Part shown: positions 7,803 through 15,168 of the stretch, in pieces
How positions within the stretch are numbered: position 1 is the stretch's first letter
Layout of the letters: every line of letters begins with the position of its first letter
Virus record (IMG/VR): IMGVR_UViG_3300046777_002876
Coordinates: 1-45,726 of that record
DNA: 45,726 bases
Direction: 5' to 3' (one strand)
From: a virus
Notes under the pieces: model-generated
The model's database searches: none
What the model was told of the DNA's origin: nothing
Seen by the model: the letters and a program-made list of their open reading frames with translations, nothing else
Translations under genes and position numbers: made by a program

Positions 7803-8246
7803 ATGCACAACACAGCGCAGCTACGACAGATTTTAATAGACCAGGTGGGAACCAGCGTCGGCACCTATACATGGGAAAATGGTAGTGTTACGCCAGCGAT
7901 CGCGGTAGGTAATCCTCCTAACAACATTAAAGTAGGTGGTATCGAGATTATCCTACCATTATTACCGCGTATTATCTCATCCGTTCGTACCTCCTTCGAT
8001 GTGCGGACACTGGAGGAGTACACGATTCATATCTATCAGCATGATGAAAGCTCCGCTGGGTATGAGCAGTTTTACTTGCTTGTGACTAACTTATTCGGAG
8101 CTTTCTTTAACATGACTGGATACGACATACCAAAAAGCTCCATACCAGATAGCCGCTTGGGCTATTGCATGAAGCTTAGGATAGATAATTGCTACGAGGT
8201 AACCGATATTACATCGCCGTTAACTGACGGTTGGTTGCATCAATAG
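7803..8246 (+). CDS. tail terminator / minor tail protein candidate
   Basis: 147 residues with an alpha-beta pattern typical of tail-terminator or tail-completion proteins. An N-terminal helix (LRQILIDQVG) is followed by VTPAIAVGNPP, a charged strand region (TLEEYTIHIYQHDES), a helix (YEQFYLLVTNLFGAFF) and a final RLGYCMKLRIDNCYEVTDI strand pair. Such proteins cap the finished tail tube. It stands alone on the plus strand behind a late-type box, away from other tail genes. The assignment is by size and pattern. A head-tail joining role is the alternative. Confidence 0.5.
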   Translation: MHNTAQLRQILIDQVGTSVGTYTWENGSVTPAIAVGNPPNNIKVGGIEIILPLLPRIISSVRTSFDVRTLEEYTIHIYQHDESSAGYEQFYLLVTNLFGAFFNMTGYDIPKSSIPDSRLGYCMKLRIDNCYEVTDITSPLTDGWLHQ

Positions 8247-8419
8247 TCGTACTTGGCAGAAAATTTGATACCGTCGATCATTTCTCTAGAGTACCATTGA
8301 GCATCTCGGATAAATTCTCCGAAGTTTTCATATTCCTCAAGATTGTTAAACCGCGATGCCCAGAGGCGGTATTGTACCTCTAGTCTGATTTCGGCGATTG
8401 TGGCTAAGATGTAATTCAT
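8240..8419 (-). CDS. small hypothetical protein (59 aa)
   Basis: A 60-codon frame from the CAT at 8417-8419, with AAGGAGA placed just upstream as ribosome-binding site. The product is Tyr/Trp/Phe-rich and probably helical (NLEEYENFGEFIRDAQWYS). No family recognised. It is the last gene of a leftward run starting at 8949. Its stop overlaps the convergent tail gene by 7 bp. Confidence 0.65.
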   Translation of the reverse strand: MNYILATIAEIRLEVQYRLWASRFNNLEEYENFGEFIRDAQWYSREMIDGIKFSAKYDY

Positions 8420-8431
8420 TTAGTTTCTCCT

Positions 8432-8638
8432 TTAGTGTAAATTTGCTTTGGTTAATAATAATTCACAAGTTTCGCTATCCCAACTATCCCATAATAACGG
8501 ATGTACTGTATTGAGTAGTTGAGCTAGTCTAATTGGACATTCTACCTTTTTAAGTAAGTTTAAGACTAGGCTAGCTTGGTTGTGTGTGACTTGTTGGTGT
8601 CTGTCGGCGATATAGTTAATGTCGTTTAGGATTCTCAT
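8432..8638 (-). CDS. small hypothetical protein (68 aa)
   Basis: Helical, with a leucine-rich middle (QASLVLNLLKKVECPIRLAQLLN). No recognised motif. It lies 2 nt from the upstream gene 8641-8949 and 12 nt from 8240-8419, so the three form one leftward operon behind the motif at 8971-8996. Confidence 0.6.
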   Translation of the reverse strand: MRILNDINYIADRHQQVTHNQASLVLNLLKKVECPIRLAQLLNTVHPLLWDSWDSETCELLLTKANLH

Positions 8639-8640
8639 TG

Positions 8641-8949
8641 TTATACTCCGTAAATGTGGATATTTGTTTGTGGTAAGGATTCGATAAATGTCATATACTC
8701 AACAAGTAGATCGCTGTTGACGTCAGAGATAGCTTCGATAACAAATGCTTCTAATTCTGGGTTACAAACGCCTTCAGTTAAGAAGTTTTCTATGTTCAAG
8801 ACTTTCTCTTCATCCTCCAAGGAAACGCCAAGATGGAAAATAGCGTGACTCAAGTCATGAGCAAAAGCGGTTAAGGTTGTGTTAGGCGCTAAGTTTTCTT
8901 GGTTGGCATACCAGGCAGAGACAATTGAGAAGAGGTTTTTAGTGAACAT
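8641..8949 (-). CDS. acidic hypothetical protein (102 aa)
   Basis: First gene of a three-gene leftward operon, with AAGGAA as ribosome-binding site about 11 nt before the ATG. The product is acidic and predicted helical, with the clusters LSHAIFHLGVSLEDEEKVLNIE and VIEAISDVNSDLLVEYMTFIE. No family recognised. The promoter-like block 8971-8996 is shared with the operon that leads into the tape measure. Confidence 0.65.
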   Translation of the reverse strand: MFTKNLFSIVSAWYANQENLAPNTTLTAFAHDLSHAIFHLGVSLEDEEKVLNIENFLTEGVCNPELEAFVIEAISDVNSDLLVEYMTFIESLPQTNIHIYGV

Positions 8950-8970
8950 TTTAGTGATTTCCTTTAGTTG

Positions 8971-8996
8971 TTTGTTTTCTATATATCTAAGATAAC
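8971..8996 (-). promoter_or_regulatory. shared promoter/leader block, copy 1
   Basis: The minus strand reads GTTATCTTAGATATATAGAAA followed by ACAAAC, nearly identical to 29932-29953. Both copies stand 20-50 nt before a leftward operon. A TATCTT or TATATA -10-like core is present, but no good -35 is seen. Confidence 0.5.
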
Positions 8997-9036
8997 TCTG
9001 AACTAAAGGATATATAACCGTATAATTACTGAACTT

Positions 9037-9210
9037 TTAGAGTTTTACGACGACTATCCTGTTGTTATGCGCCTCAAACAGTAGTTTGGGATACAAGTCA
9101 CAAGGTAGAGTGAATTTAAAACCCGAAGCATTGTCAAACCTTCTTTCGGAGACTTCTGTGGCTTTGTAGGTATTGCTGATTTTATTGCGCTTAACAGTGA
9201 AATATCTCAT
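9037..9210 (-). CDS. small basic hypothetical protein (57 aa)
   Basis: Begins at an ATGA overlap with the stop of the upstream gene (9207-9395), a clear sign of translational coupling. The product is basic and strand-rich, with ASGFKFTLPCDLYPKLLF and an end in RIVVVKL. No family recognised. The stop is followed by AAAAGTTCAGTAATTA, which also follows the clamp gene. Confidence 0.6.
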   Translation of the reverse strand: MRYFTVKRNKISNTYKATEVSERRFDNASGFKFTLPCDLYPKLLFEAHNNRIVVVKL

Positions 9211-9395
9211 TGATTTAAAAATCTAACCAAGTTGTTATCTTTTTGAATTATATAGTAGCCTTCTACCAGGTATTCATAAGTTATGTTAGTTTTTACGATG
9301 TGGTTGATAGACTCTTCATAATCAGGGACTACAAAGGTATCATCAACTTCGGTATCACTACTATAGTCTTCGAGCAATGCTTTTAGTGTTTCCAT
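9207..9395 (-). CDS. small acidic hypothetical protein (62 aa)
   Basis: Strongly acidic first half (LLEDYSSDTEVDDTFVVPDYEE), then a more hydrophobic end (YLVEGYYIIQKDNNLVRFL). No known family. It is coupled to 9037-9210 by an ATGA overlap and starts 1 nt after the stop codon of the lipoprotein gene. Confidence 0.6.
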   Translation of the reverse strand: METLKALLEDYSSDTEVDDTFVVPDYEESINHIVKTNITYEYLVEGYYIIQKDNNLVRFLNQ

Positions 9396-9396
9396 G

Positions 9397-9573
9397 TTAT
9401 TTAGGGTTGCAGATATTGTTTACTTGATTCAAATGCCCTTCTAGGGACTGTGATGTTAAAGAAGCTAACGCCTCTTGACATTCTGGTGTTTTCTCTCGCT
9501 GCTGTTTGCTAACATAGCAACCAACTAAGAAGAATGTGAGAAACGAGATTAAGAGAATAGTTTTTTGTACCAT
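9397..9573 (-). CDS. small lipoprotein (58 aa), spanin-like candidate
   Basis: A lipoprotein signal peptide is clear: MVQK, then a hydrophobic core (TILLISFLTFFL) and the lipobox LVGC with Cys at residue 19. The mature part is only about 40 residues, hydrophilic, with two more Cys. Small outer-membrane lipoproteins of this size act as o-spanins in many phages of Gram-negative hosts. Immunity or superinfection-exclusion lipoproteins look similar. No partner i-spanin is evident next to it. Translation overlaps the end of the upstream gene by 25 bp. Confidence 0.65.
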   Translation of the reverse strand: MVQKTILLISFLTFFLVGCYVSKQQREKTPECQEALASLTSQSLEGHLNQVNNICNPK

Positions 9574-9761
9574 GGTTGATTTGCTTTACGTCTGTGGGCG
9601 CTGGCGTTTTGTTGGATATTTTGAGAGAATCTCACTGAGTAGTCACAATTGATTTCAGTACAAGTTCTCTTGAACCTTAGCACATGCTCGTAGTTTGTGG
9701 TTTTGTATACCATGTCCCCAGTTGGGGTATGAGCTATGAGTGTCGCGGTTTGGTTAGGCAT
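9549..9761 (-). CDS. small basic hypothetical protein (70 aa)
   Basis: Basic protein with a beta-hairpin-like N-terminus (TATLIAHTPTGDMVYKT) and a Lys/Arg-rich tail ending in WYKKLFS. No family recognised. AAGGAAAT precedes the ATG as ribosome-binding site. It begins the coupled leftward run 9761-9037. Confidence 0.6.
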   Translation of the reverse strand: MPNQTATLIAHTPTGDMVYKTTNYEHVLRFKRTCTEINCDYSVRFSQNIQQNASAHRRKANQPWYKKLFS

Positions 9762-9802
9762 AGTTTTGATTTCCTTAAAGTATTGTTAGTCTTGTTCCGA
9801 TT

Positions 9803-9835
9803 TTGACACTCCCCTGCCTAAAGGCGAGGGGATTC
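9803..9835 (-). mobile_element. IS200/IS605-like right-end hairpin (solo end)
   Basis: The minus strand reads GAATCCCC, then a GC stem with one bulge (CCCCTCGCC / GGCAGGGG around a short loop), then AGTGTCAA. This is the form I associate with right ends of cyanobacterial TnpB elements. No transposase is attached. A hairpin-less inverted counterpart lies at 10173-10191, so the gene between them (9861-10127) is framed by two such ends. Confidence 0.5.
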
Positions 9836-9860
9836 TTCTTTCAGTGAGTTGTTTTTTATT

Positions 9861-10127
9861 CTAAACATCAAAGTTTTCCCTGTCCATAAGATTATCTACA
9901 ATTTGATTTAAAAGGGCAATTTCTTCTCTTTGTGAATGAATAACCTTCTGAGCTTCACGGATCTGCCAAACAGCATGATCTCGTAGCTCCAGTGATTTTC
10001 TATAAATACGACGGTAACTGAGAGATAGTTGCTTATAGGCCGACTTAATAGTCTCTACGTCGTGGATTGTTTCTAGTTTTTTCGTAACAGCTAACAGGTG
10101 ATGCAGATCTTCGGTAGCGTATTTCAT
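9861..10127 (-). CDS. helical coiled-coil-like hypothetical protein (88 aa)
   Basis: Almost entirely helical with long charged amphipathic stretches (YRRIYRKSLELRDHAVWQIREAQKVIHSQREEIALLNQIV), so a coiled coil is likely. No family recognised. It has its own promoter (10162-10191) and lies between two inverted IS605-like ends, which suggests a mobile origin or a repeat-framed cassette. Confidence 0.65.
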   Translation of the reverse strand: MKYATEDLHHLLAVTKKLETIHDVETIKSAYKQLSLSYRRIYRKSLELRDHAVWQIREAQKVIHSQREEIALLNQIVDNLMDRENFDV

Positions 10128-10161
10128 TTTGGTTTAGTTGGTGTGTGTTCTTTCTCTCTTA

Positions 10162-10191
10162 TTTATAGCCCAGTAATCCCCGGAGTGTCAA
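10162..10191 (-). promoter_or_regulatory. sigma70-type promoter for 9861-10127
   Basis: On the minus strand TTGACA (10191-10186) is followed after 17-18 bp by CTATAAA. The -35 overlaps the TTGACACTCC of the IS605-like end, so the element may have supplied the promoter. Confidence 0.6.
10173..10191 (+). mobile_element. IS605-like end remnant (hairpin lost)
   Basis: The plus strand reads GTAATCCCCGGAGTGTCAA. It equals the minus-strand end at 9835-9803 with the internal hairpin deleted, and it points the opposite way. Together they form an inverted pair about 340 bp apart. Confidence 0.4.
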
Positions 10192-10207
10192 TAAATTTAG
10201 CTAAAAA
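10191..10207 (+). promoter_or_regulatory. ATAAATTTAG late-type promoter box
   Basis: ATAAATTTAGCTAAAAA lies 6 nt before the ATG of the wall-lysis gene at 10214. It is a member of the five-copy late-type box set. Confidence 0.5.
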
Positions 10208-10213
10208 GGTTTT

Positions 10214-10990
10214 ATGACTATCAAACTAACGGATGTAATCAAGTACTACAAGGGATTACCCCATCAATCCGCCGCCTTAGACTATCTGCAATCTAATATC
10301 GATCCTTATATATTAGGTGAGTTTGCTAAGAAGTTTAGGGGCAGCCCTTTAGCTCTGTTACCCCCTAAACCTATCGATACAACACCGCTGGGTAGAATAC
10401 TCACCAGACTCGCGGAATTGGGGATTAAACTGACTAAACCAACAAAAGGATACAACGCTTACATGCTTGGTTTAGAGGGCTGTAATAGCGATTTTAGTGC
10501 AAGTAATGACGCTTTAGATGGCTGGAACGATGCTGTCGGTGTTTTATGTATCGATAGTAACGGACAAATCAAATTATCTCAACTATTCCAAGGCACGACG
10601 GAGCCTGGTAGATATTACGTTCAAAATAGGCTAAACCCCGAAGGAGCTGCGGTAGCCTTAATTGATTATCTTCATAAGGATATCTGGGTTCGCGGTGCTC
10701 ATAAAGATCAGCAGAATTGTCTCATCCAGGAAGGTGCTGAGATTTCAGTCGTACGTGATGGAAACGGGAACGGTAGGCGTGATGCTTCAGAGCCCATTCG
10801 CACTGGGTTTTTTGGCATAAATATGCACCACACCAAAGGCAACTACGATATTAAGTCTATTGGTCGTTGGTCGGCGGGTTGTACTGTTATCCCTAACGTA
10901 CAGCAGCATCAATATCTAATGGGGATTGTAAATAAAGCCGAGAACAAGAAAATATCCTACATATTACTAGACCGCAGCAAGATTAAATAA
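10214..10990 (+). CDS. wall-lytic enzyme candidate (SxGC endolysin)
   Basis: 258 residues, no signal peptide. The C-terminal domain has NMHHT (His205/206) and RWSAGCTV (Ser220-x-Gly-Cys223). This His...SxGC pairing is the catalytic signature of L,D-transpeptidase-like cysteine enzymes. A Ca-binding-like loop, DGNGNGRRDASE, lies at about 182-193. The N-terminal KYYKGLPHQSAALDYLQ motif recurs, as far as I recall, in cyanobacterial and cyanophage wall enzymes. It probably cleaves or remodels host peptidoglycan at lysis. It is a single gene behind a late-type box, and the stop codon runs into a palindromic repeat. Confidence 0.65.
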   Translation: MTIKLTDVIKYYKGLPHQSAALDYLQSNIDPYILGEFAKKFRGSPLALLPPKPIDTTPLGRILTRLAELGIKLTKPTKGYNAYMLGLEGCNSDFSASNDALDGWNDAVGVLCIDSNGQIKLSQLFQGTTEPGRYYVQNRLNPEGAAVALIDYLHKDIWVRGAHKDQQNCLIQEGAEISVVRDGNGNGRRDASEPIRTGFFGINMHHTKGNYDIKSIGRWSAGCTVIPNVQQHQYLMGIVNKAENKKISYILLDRSKIK

Positions 10991-11070
10991 CAACCTATAT
11001 TAACCGCTTATATTTTGTATAAAATCGCTTTATATATATAAGCAATTTTGGGGTCTATTTAAGCGGTTTT
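10988..11070. repeat. AT-core nested palindrome, copy 2
   Basis: It begins in the TAA stop of the endolysin gene. The outer stem AACCGCTTA / TAAGCGGTT encloses the inner stem AAAATCGCTT / AAGCAATTTT with a TATATATATA core. The reverse complement matches copy 1 over about 80 bp, including the segment next to the stop codon. It stands between convergent genes. Confidence 0.85.
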
Positions 11071-11080
11071 AACGAGGCAA

Positions 11081-11110
11081 TAAAAAACCCCGAACACATT
11101 GTCGGGGGTT
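11081..11110 (-). terminator. rho-independent terminator of the antirepressor gene
   Basis: On the minus strand AACCCCCGACA, a short loop and TGTTCGGGGTT form the stem, followed by TTTTATT. It lies about 25 nt downstream of the stop at 11135. Confidence 0.85.
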
Positions 11111-11134
11111 ACGTCACAGTCAATAGGAGTCTAA

Positions 11135-12124
11135 TTAATTGTCGAAATCATCGTTGAGGAAGTTTTCCCACGAGCCGAATAGTATAGCTGTATTGTTTCT
11201 GACTGACTGTTCAGTCAAATTCAAGATACCAGCGAGGTCTCGCTGAGTCACTTTAGAACCCTTTAGTTCTAATTGACATCTAGCGGCTAGATAATCCTCT
11301 CCATCTTTACCCCGTTTCTTTTGAATAATTTCAGGTTCTGTGGGTATACTCAATTGAGCACTTAACCAAACCTGACCACGCCCTGTGATTCTAGCGGATT
11401 GAATACCTAAGATATTGGTATGAATGGTGAAGTAACCAGCTTTTATCCAATGTTGATACGGGAGGTTGGATTGCTTTTGGATAACACCTAAGTCTCTAAG
11501 CTCCTTGAACCCTAAAGTACGTCCCCAACCCTGAGCTTTCAGATAGTCACCCATGGTACAAAGTTCAGGAGATGCCTCTACCCTATCGCAGAATTCGATT
11601 TTAGGTGCCGCTTCTGTTAAAGCTAATGCTTGCCTTTCATTCTCCTCTTGCAAATCAGCAGCTAGGCGCAAGGCTTCTGCAAAAGACTGAGGCAACTGCG
11701 GCTGTTTAACCTCCGTTAAGTTGTCAAAGGTCAACTGAACGCCTAGTTGCCCAAACGTACGAGCAATTTGCTTGGCTCCCTTGGCTTTTGCTTTGGACTC
11801 ATATGCGTAGTACTCAATTACTAGCCAGGTGGCTTTTGAGTTGAATCCACTTTTAACTAAGCCCGCAGCTTTGAAGCCAGAGTCAGTAAGTATTTGACCC
11901 AGTTTTTGACTAACAAACTCCCCACCTTTTATAAGCGCTCTGTCATTAATTCCGCATAAAGCTGCGACACCTCGGATGGATAGATTTTGACCATCGGATA
12001 AATTGTCTTTGAGAAAAGCGAGTAAATCGGATTGAGTTCTGATTTGTAAATTAGACATTTTTAGAAGAGGTTGTAAAGTATTTGCCTCTTCTATAGTTCT
12101 AACAGCGGGGATATGAATTGTCAA
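11135..12124 (-). CDS. KilAC-domain antirepressor-like protein
   Basis: 329 residues. The N-terminal 120 residues contain an HTH-like RGVAALCGINDRALIKGG, as in cyanobacterial phage regulators. The middle is helical. Residues about 190-265 (GDYLKAQGWGRTLGFKELRDLGVIQK, then GYFTIHTN) match the KilAC/antirepressor C-terminal domain. A further HTH-like segment, VTQRDLAGILNLTEQSVRNN, closes the protein. Such proteins bind DNA or neutralise repressors in phage switches, but its target here is unknown. It lies 6 nt downstream of the tail hub gene, so both may share transcripts. Confidence 0.75.
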   Translation of the reverse strand: MTIHIPAVRTIEEANTLQPLLKMSNLQIRTQSDLLAFLKDNLSDGQNLSIRGVAALCGINDRALIKGGEFVSQKLGQILTDSGFKAAGLVKSGFNSKATWLVIEYYAYESKAKAKGAKQIARTFGQLGVQLTFDNLTEVKQPQLPQSFAEALRLAADLQEENERQALALTEAAPKIEFCDRVEASPELCTMGDYLKAQGWGRTLGFKELRDLGVIQKQSNLPYQHWIKAGYFTIHTNILGIQSARITGRGQVWLSAQLSIPTEPEIIQKKRGKDGEDYLAARCQLELKGSKVTQRDLAGILNLTEQSVRNNTAILFGSWENFLNDDFDN

Positions 12125-12129
12125 GTGCT

Positions 12130-14391
12130 CTATTGAGCCAGTTGTGGAACTCCGACGTAAGTTGCTGGGGTACCCGCGCCATACAAAGCAGATACCTGGG
12201 CTACCGTCACCGTTCTACTCGCGGTGTTAGTCGTACCAGCACCAGCTAAAGTAGCTGCGGTGATTATGATATTGGGGGATGAGGATGTTGCGTTCGTTAT
12301 TAAACCAGCCACATTGACTAGATAACTCTCACTAGCCTCATTTAACGGAACAGTCCCTGAGTTATTCCATATCTCTCCGTTGTATCTAGTTCTCCGTTTC
12401 CAGCTAATTTGTAGGTCGCCGTTTGCTAGCGCTGTTAATTTAATATCGGCGGGAGCATACGGACGTAAAGCCACGCCGGTTACCAAATCTGTCACTATCG
12501 GGGAGCTAGCTGAAGTAGTGGCACCTGTTACGGTACTAATAAAATCAACAGATGTGTTTAGTGTGTTTGTGGGCAGTGATATAGTAGAAGCTGCATTAGA
12601 GGGTGATTTAACTACATAAACAGGGGTTCCTATAGGATATGAGGTCGTAGCGAATTCGGTGCCTGCAAACCCTCTTATAAACGTACTGAAGATAACTAAC
12701 CCACTAGGGCTATTAACATCTCTGTAGCTTATAATCTCATCTCCGATCATTAGGCAGTGTGTGCCACTAATTAAGCCTTGATATGAACTGTTTTCTACTG
12801 TACCTTGCGTTAATTGTACAGTCAAGGATTGTCCCTGAATTGTGCTAGTGCTTGCTGTGTCTAATGATGTTACGGTCACCCCGTAAGCAACACGCGTCAG
12901 TTCACTACCGAGATTGATTAACGTTCCTGCGTTATTCGCCAGTATGTCAGCCGATATGTAGGTCTCTAACGGGTTGGTAGTGGACAACCATCGGAGCCTC
13001 AGACTATCAAAATTGAGAGTACTATCCACTGTTAAGATAGGTGTTTCTAAGACAATTGGAGTCAGGATAGGGTCTAAGATATTTCCAGTGCCTGGGGAAT
13101 AATCATCGTCGGTGTTGGTGCTTCCTGGCGAATAAGAAGAATCGCCTAAGCCTACAGCGGTTAGCTTGATCATGCCGTTGGCTCCGACTTCCTTTCTAAT
13201 CACCTTGGCTATAATGGTCTGTGAATTTAGGTTAAATTTGATTTTATCCACAAGCTCTATAAAATCGAAGGTTAACGGTAAACAAATATTGCTATAGGTT
13301 GTACGCTGTCTAACATAACTAGACATCAAACGTTTGACCAAGTTAATAGCCTGATCATCGGTTAAAACGGTCGAGCAGTTAATCTTAATATCGTTAATAC
13401 TTTTGGCATCAGGGCGAACAAACTTCTGTGTTCCTGTTCTGTAGCCGTTATTAATCTGTCTATAAGATAGTTCAATACTACTAGGAAGTTCTGTTTCAGG
13501 CGTTGTTTGGGATTCTATTCCAGATATCTGTGCCGATCCATACTCTCTGGTGTATAGCAGACCTTCGTCAAGATCATAAGCAGTGCTGTTATTAGAATCA
13601 TCATTAGCTACTGCTTTGATGACCCCAGCAGATGTTTCAAATATGGCGAAATCATAAACCAACGCTAAGTTTTCCAGGAATGCTTTGACACCAGAACCAT
13701 CGAAGTCTAATTTATCTCCCAAAACCTCAACCGCGGGCAATCCAGACACATCGATTCTACTTAAGGGTATTCCAGCTATTTGTAAAACCTGCGTCACAAC
13801 AGATGCTAGGCTCGGTGGTGTTATAGTATCCCAAACAACAGCCTCAACAGCTGGTAACTGATTACCGAAAAATCTCGTGACATTAATATCATCGAACGCG
13901 ATATAGACTAAACCTGGATGTGAGCTATAGTTGTTGCTTATCTCATAACCACTAATCGTCGGGAGTAAGGCTCTTTGCTGTGTCCTTAATCCTAATCTAT
14001 ATTCCGATCGTTTAGCATAACGCCCATCATTGTTGCTATAGTAAGCACCACCGATCTGCGGTGTTACGATGCCTAGGTTACCAGGGTTTCTGAAATCCGC
14101 AACAATTTTATTATTGAAATACACCAAACCAATAGCTTCAGCGCCATTAGCCTTATCTAAGCACTGAGATGCGATAGCCATGAAACCACCTTCGTATCGA
14201 ATCTGGTCGCCTTGTCCTTTGCCTCCACCATCTCTTCTTTGCTCTAGGTCATGCGCCCAGAAAACATTACAGACTGTCTTATAGGAGCCAAATATTCTAG
14301 GTATGTTAACACCTAGCTCGGACTTTTGAACGGATATATCGTTTAGTTTACCTATGGATGGTGGTTCTGGCTTAAGGGCGCTCGCCGCCAC
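12130..14391 (-). CDS. tail tip hub protein (J / GTA-type host-specificity protein)
   Basis: 753 residues from a GTG at 14391. The start of the mature domain (LGVNIPRIFGSYKTVCNVFWAHDL) is typical of tail hub proteins of the lambda J/GTA class. Several central modules and beta-rich C-terminal repeats follow (RPYAPADIKLTALANGDLQISWKRRTRYNGE resembles a fibronectin-III strand set). The protein closes the tail tip and contacts receptors. The reading frame continues upstream without a stop to an ATC codon at 14436, exactly 5 nt after a perfect GGAGG. A non-standard start adding 15 hydrophobic residues is therefore plausible. The late-type box lies upstream at 14480-14495. Confidence 0.85.
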   Translation of the reverse strand: MAASALKPEPPSIGKLNDISVQKSELGVNIPRIFGSYKTVCNVFWAHDLEQRRDGGGKGQGDQIRYEGGFMAIASQCLDKANGAEAIGLVYFNNKIVADFRNPGNLGIVTPQIGGAYYSNNDGRYAKRSEYRLGLRTQQRALLPTISGYEISNNYSSHPGLVYIAFDDINVTRFFGNQLPAVEAVVWDTITPPSLASVVTQVLQIAGIPLSRIDVSGLPAVEVLGDKLDFDGSGVKAFLENLALVYDFAIFETSAGVIKAVANDDSNNSTAYDLDEGLLYTREYGSAQISGIESQTTPETELPSSIELSYRQINNGYRTGTQKFVRPDAKSINDIKINCSTVLTDDQAINLVKRLMSSYVRQRTTYSNICLPLTFDFIELVDKIKFNLNSQTIIAKVIRKEVGANGMIKLTAVGLGDSSYSPGSTNTDDDYSPGTGNILDPILTPIVLETPILTVDSTLNFDSLRLRWLSTTNPLETYISADILANNAGTLINLGSELTRVAYGVTVTSLDTASTSTIQGQSLTVQLTQGTVENSSYQGLISGTHCLMIGDEIISYRDVNSPSGLVIFSTFIRGFAGTEFATTSYPIGTPVYVVKSPSNAASTISLPTNTLNTSVDFISTVTGATTSASSPIVTDLVTGVALRPYAPADIKLTALANGDLQISWKRRTRYNGEIWNNSGTVPLNEASESYLVNVAGLITNATSSSPNIIITAATLAGAGTTNTASRTVTVAQVSALYGAGTPATYVGVPQLAQ

Positions 14392-14479
14392 CGTCGCTAA
14401 GATTGAAACCCCGACTGCTACAGCTACCTCAGCGATTTGTACCTCCGAATAGATAGTTTATTAGACTTATCTAAAATAC

Positions 14480-14495
14480 TTTTAACTAAATTTAT
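14480..14495 (-). promoter_or_regulatory. ATAAATTTAGTT late-type promoter box
   Basis: The minus strand reads ATAAATTTAGTTAAAA, upstream of the tail hub gene and about 45 nt before its GGAGG. It abuts the plus-strand -35 hexamer at 14495, so divergent early-type and late-type promoters meet here. Confidence 0.5.
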
Positions 14496-14523
14496 TGACA
14501 ACCGTTTACCTTTCTGTAATAAT
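14495..14523 (+). promoter_or_regulatory. sigma70-type promoter for 14560-15095
   Basis: TTGACA, 17 bp, AATAAT (or TAATAT two bases on), about 37 nt before the ATG at 14560. Confidence 0.6.
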
Positions 14524-14559
14524 ATATTTAAGAAACAAAAAACTAAACAAAATAACTAA

Positions 14560-14874
14560 ATGGAAAATACACAACAACCAAAGGTTTTTGCTTTTACAGC
14601 CAGGGGACAGAGATATACATGTATCAGTGTTGCTGTCTTAGAGAGATTAAATAATTTAGGAATAGGAATATCAATAGCTAACGAAGTATTACCTGACTGG
14701 GGGTATTCTGCTGAGGATATCAAGGAATACCTAAGCACTCTGGGGGTAGATCCTAAACAATACCGATACCGCAATGAAGCACCTCTCAATACAAGACAAC
14801 TTCAGGCTTTTGTGAACTTCTATCTATCTCTCAAAGATCTCTACCCCGCCAACGAAATAGCCCGATTTATTTAA
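14560..14874 (+). CDS. hypothetical protein (104 aa)
   Basis: Mixed alpha/beta protein. The start VFAFTARGQRYTCISVAVLERLNNLGI looks like a strand hairpin and a helix. The segment EDIKEYLSTLGVDPKQYRYRN recalls the tiny broken gene at 38165-38257 (TIKDVIHLLGIEPSQDRL), so the two may be related. No function recognised. It is first in a two-gene rightward unit with a strong promoter and a terminator at 15105. Confidence 0.65.
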   Translation: MENTQQPKVFAFTARGQRYTCISVAVLERLNNLGIGISIANEVLPDWGYSAEDIKEYLSTLGVDPKQYRYRNEAPLNTRQLQAFVNFYLSLKDLYPANEIARFI

Positions 14875-14894
14875 AGCAGGAGAAATTAAAAACC

Positions 14895-15095
14895 ATGTCA
14901 AAAGTATCCAAGAACCAACGTCCCGCTAAAAAAGCTGATAACACTCCCTTAGTTCGTGCAGTTAGAACCCACTATGGTTTCAATAAAGGTGCCTGGCTCG
15001 CTGTCATAGCGGATAATCTAGATCAAGCTGAAGCGCTAATTAGGGCTGAATTAAAGCTATCAGCAGGAGACCCACTAATAGTAAAAGCAATCTAA
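14895..15095 (+). CDS. small basic hypothetical protein (66 aa)
   Basis: AGGAGA lies before the ATG. The N-terminus is Lys/Arg-rich and probably disordered (SKVSKNQRPAKKAD); the rest is helical (GAWLAVIADNLDQAEALIRAEL). No family recognised. A bidirectional terminator follows 10 nt after the stop. Confidence 0.65.
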   Translation: MSKVSKNQRPAKKADNTPLVRAVRTHYGFNKGAWLAVIADNLDQAEALIRAELKLSAGDPLIVKAI

Positions 15096-15104
15096 AACTT
15101 CAGT

Positions 15105-15136
15105 AAAAAACCCTAGTATTGACACTAGGGTTTTTT
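15105..15136. terminator. bidirectional rho-independent terminator
   Basis: AAAAAACCCTAGT, a 6-nt loop, ACTAGGGTTTTTT. It ends both the rightward pair 14560-15095 and the leftward major tail protein gene. Confidence 0.95.
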
Positions 15137-15168
15137 AATTGGAAATAAAATGTCAGATTATCGACTAA

